A stretch of DNA of 64,000 nt from Acidovorax sp. KKS102 (GTDB taxonomy: Bacteria > Pseudomonadota > Gammaproteobacteria > Burkholderiales > Burkholderiaceae_C). The translations under genes and the position numbers were made by a program. The notes beneath the pieces are model-generated. The model saw nothing but the letters and a program-made list of their open reading frames with translations. It made no database searches and was not told where the DNA came from. Positions 62,655 through 64,000 of this stretch are shown in pieces; positions within the stretch are counted from its first letter, which is position 1; the number at the start of each line of letters is the position of its first letter. The stretch lies in the NCBI RefSeq assembly GCF_000302535.1, contig NC_018708.1, positions 4,960,001 through 5,024,000 of the forward strand. Reading direction: 5' to 3'.

Positions 62655-64000
62655 ATGAATGTATCCACCTGGTCCATCAAGAACCCCATACCGGCGCTGA
62701 TGCTGTTTGTGCTGCTGACCTTCGGCGGCCTGCTGTCCTTCAACGCGATGAAGGTGCAGAACTTTCCCGACATCGACCTGCCCACGATCTCCGTCACGGT
62801 GGCGCTGCCCGGCGCCTCGCCCGCGCAGCTGGAGAACGACGTGGCGCGCAAGATCGAGAACAGCATCGCCACGCTGCAGGGCCTCAAGCACATCTACACC
62901 AAGGTGCAGGACGGCGGCGCCACCATCACCGCCGAGTTCCGGCTGGAGAAGCCCACGCAGGAGGCGCTGGACGATGTGCGCTCGGCCGTGGCCCGCGTGC
63001 GCGGCGACCTGCCGGGCGACGTGCGCGACCCCATCGTGACCAAGATGGACCTGGCCGCGCAGCCCGTGCTGGCCTTTACCATCGCGTCGGCCCGCATGGA
63101 CGATGAGGCGCTGTCCTGGTTTGTGGACGACGCCGTGGCCAAGAAGCTGCTCACCGTGCGCGGCGTGGGCGCCGTCAACCGCGTGGGTGGCGTGCAGCGC
63201 GAGGTGCATGTGGCGCTCGACCCGGTCAAGCTGCAGTCCCTGGGCGCCACGGCGGCCGATGTGTCGCGCCAGCTGCGGCTGGTGCAGACTGAGAGCGCCG
63301 GCGGCCGCACCGACCTGGGCGGCAGCGAGCAGCCGGTGCGCACGCTGGCCACGGTGCAGTCGGCGCAGGAGCTGGCGGGCCTGACGCTGGCCCTGTCCGA
63401 TGGCCGCCATGTGCGGCTGGACCAGGTGGCCACAGTGACGGACACCATCGCCGAGCCCCGCGCGCTGGCGCTGCTCAACGGCAAGCCGGTGGTGGGCTTT
63501 GAGGTGGCGCGCAGCAAGGGCGCGAGCGAAGTGGAAGTGGGTGCTGCCGTGCAGGCGGCCCTGCAGGAGATGCGTACGCAGCACCCCGACCTGGAAATCA
63601 CCGAGGCCTTCAACTTCGTGCAGCCCGTGCAGGAGGAATACGACGGCTCCATGCACCTGCTGTACGAAGGTGCCCTGCTGGCCGTGCTGGTGGTGTGGCT
63701 GTTCCTGCGCGACTGGCGCGCGACGTTTGTGTCGGCTGTGGCGCTGCCGCTGTCGGTGATCCCGGCGTTCATCGGCATGTACTGGCTGGGCTTCTCGATC
63801 AACGTGATCACGCTGCTGGCGCTGTCGCTGGTGGTAGGCATCCTGGTAGACGACGCCATCGTGGAGGTCGAGAACATCGTGCGCCACCTGCGCATGGGCA
63901 AGACGCCCTACCAGGCGGCCATGGAGGCGGCCGACGAGATCGGCCTGGCCGTGATCGCCACCACCTTCACGCTGATCGCGGTGTTTTTGCCCACGGCGTT
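62655..64000 (+). CDS. RND efflux inner-membrane pump (HAE1/AcrB-type, 5' part)
   Basis: The first 448 residues of an RND pump: TM1 (NPIPALMLFVLLTFGGLLSF), porter-domain (FPDIDLPTISVTVALPGASPAQLENDVARKIENSIATLQGLKHIYTKVQDG), GRTDLGGSEQPVRTLATV, and the TM3-TM4 stretch with ALPLSVIPAFIGMYWLGFSINVITLLALSLVVGILVDDAIVEVENIVRHL (the proton-relay Asp pair VDDAI). It runs off the window end. GAGGAG at 62641 precedes the ATG. It completes the CecR-regulated tripartite pump. Confidence 0.95.
   Translation, partial: MNVSTWSIKNPIPALMLFVLLTFGGLLSFNAMKVQNFPDIDLPTISVTVALPGASPAQLENDVARKIENSIATLQGLKHIYTKVQDGGATITAEFRLEKPTQEALDDVRSAVARVRGDLPGDVRDPIVTKMDLAAQPVLAFTIASARMDDEALSWFVDDAVAKKLLTVRGVGAVNRVGGVQREVHVALDPVKLQSLGATAADVSRQLRLVQTESAGGRTDLGGSEQPVRTLATVQSAQELAGLTLALSDGRHVRLDQVATVTDTIAEPRALALLNGKPVVGFEVARSKGASEVEVGAAVQAALQEMRTQHPDLEITEAFNFVQPVQEEYDGSMHLLYEGALLAVLVVWLFLRDWRATFVSAVALPLSVIPAFIGMYWLGFSINVITLLALSLVVGILVDDAIVEVENIVRHLRMGKTPYQAAMEAADEIGLAVIATTFTLIAVFLPTA

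Noticed and set aside
1-64000. tRNA, rRNA, CRISPR, prophage, transposase or defence genes
   Set aside because: None could be seen. No tRNA-like cloverleaf with a TTCRA arm, no direct-repeat array and no recognisable transposase, integrase or restriction gene.

Overview
The window is high-GC bacterial chromosome with dense, short-spaced genes on both strands. Gene families, gene order (def-fmt, pgk/pyrF, yajC-secD-secF, yhdP next to glnE, LysM protein-dprA), a Bug-family (TTT) binding protein and many LysR regulators point to a betaproteobacterium of the order Burkholderiales, most likely Comamonadaceae (Acidovorax-like). That placement is inference. I see no rRNA, tRNA, CRISPR array, prophage or insertion sequence.

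Layout. 1-13.8 kb is accessory metabolism with local regulators: a pirin fragment, a DHA2-type MFS exporter, a TetR-linked operon (VOC protein, GST, DUF1579-like), a WYL regulator facing a NIPSNAP/DUF1579-like pair, two divergent LysR/SDR pairs, an Asp/Glu-racemase-family protein, a secreted esterase and a low-complexity secreted protein. 13.8-24.5 kb holds ompR-envZ behind a large inverted repeat, an AcoR-type sigma-54 activator facing an aldehyde dehydrogenase plus DUF779 gene with a candidate -24/-12 promoter, a chemoreceptor, and a thioesterase/EamA-type exporter pair. 24.5-27.5 kb is a LysR/Bug/aspartoacylase-family cluster.

27.6-48.4 kb is mostly core: pyrF, pgk, AzlC/AzlD, fmt, a lipoprotein, def, a LysM protein, dprA, a DUF1631 protein, yajC-secD-secF, a three-module indolepyruvate ferredoxin oxidoreductase with a divergent Lrp regulator, mltA, and an OmpA-type lipoprotein behind a structured leader. 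48.4-59.1 kb is a chain of start/stop-overlapping genes (YhdP, amidase, PAS kinase, then a FixJ-type regulator), with glnE divergent. The kinase reading frame is broken by one base in a G8 run. 59.1-64 kb is a CecR-type TetR gene leading an RND tripartite efflux operon that runs off the end.

The main non-genic signal is a roughly 60-bp dispersed repeat, eight recognisable copies plus one degenerate, all in the same orientation on the given strand whatever the direction of the flanking genes. It lies mostly at gene ends. In three genes it supplies the stop codon, and one copy lies in frame inside fmt. Several regulator genes are preceded by perfect or near-perfect palindromes that look like their own operators.
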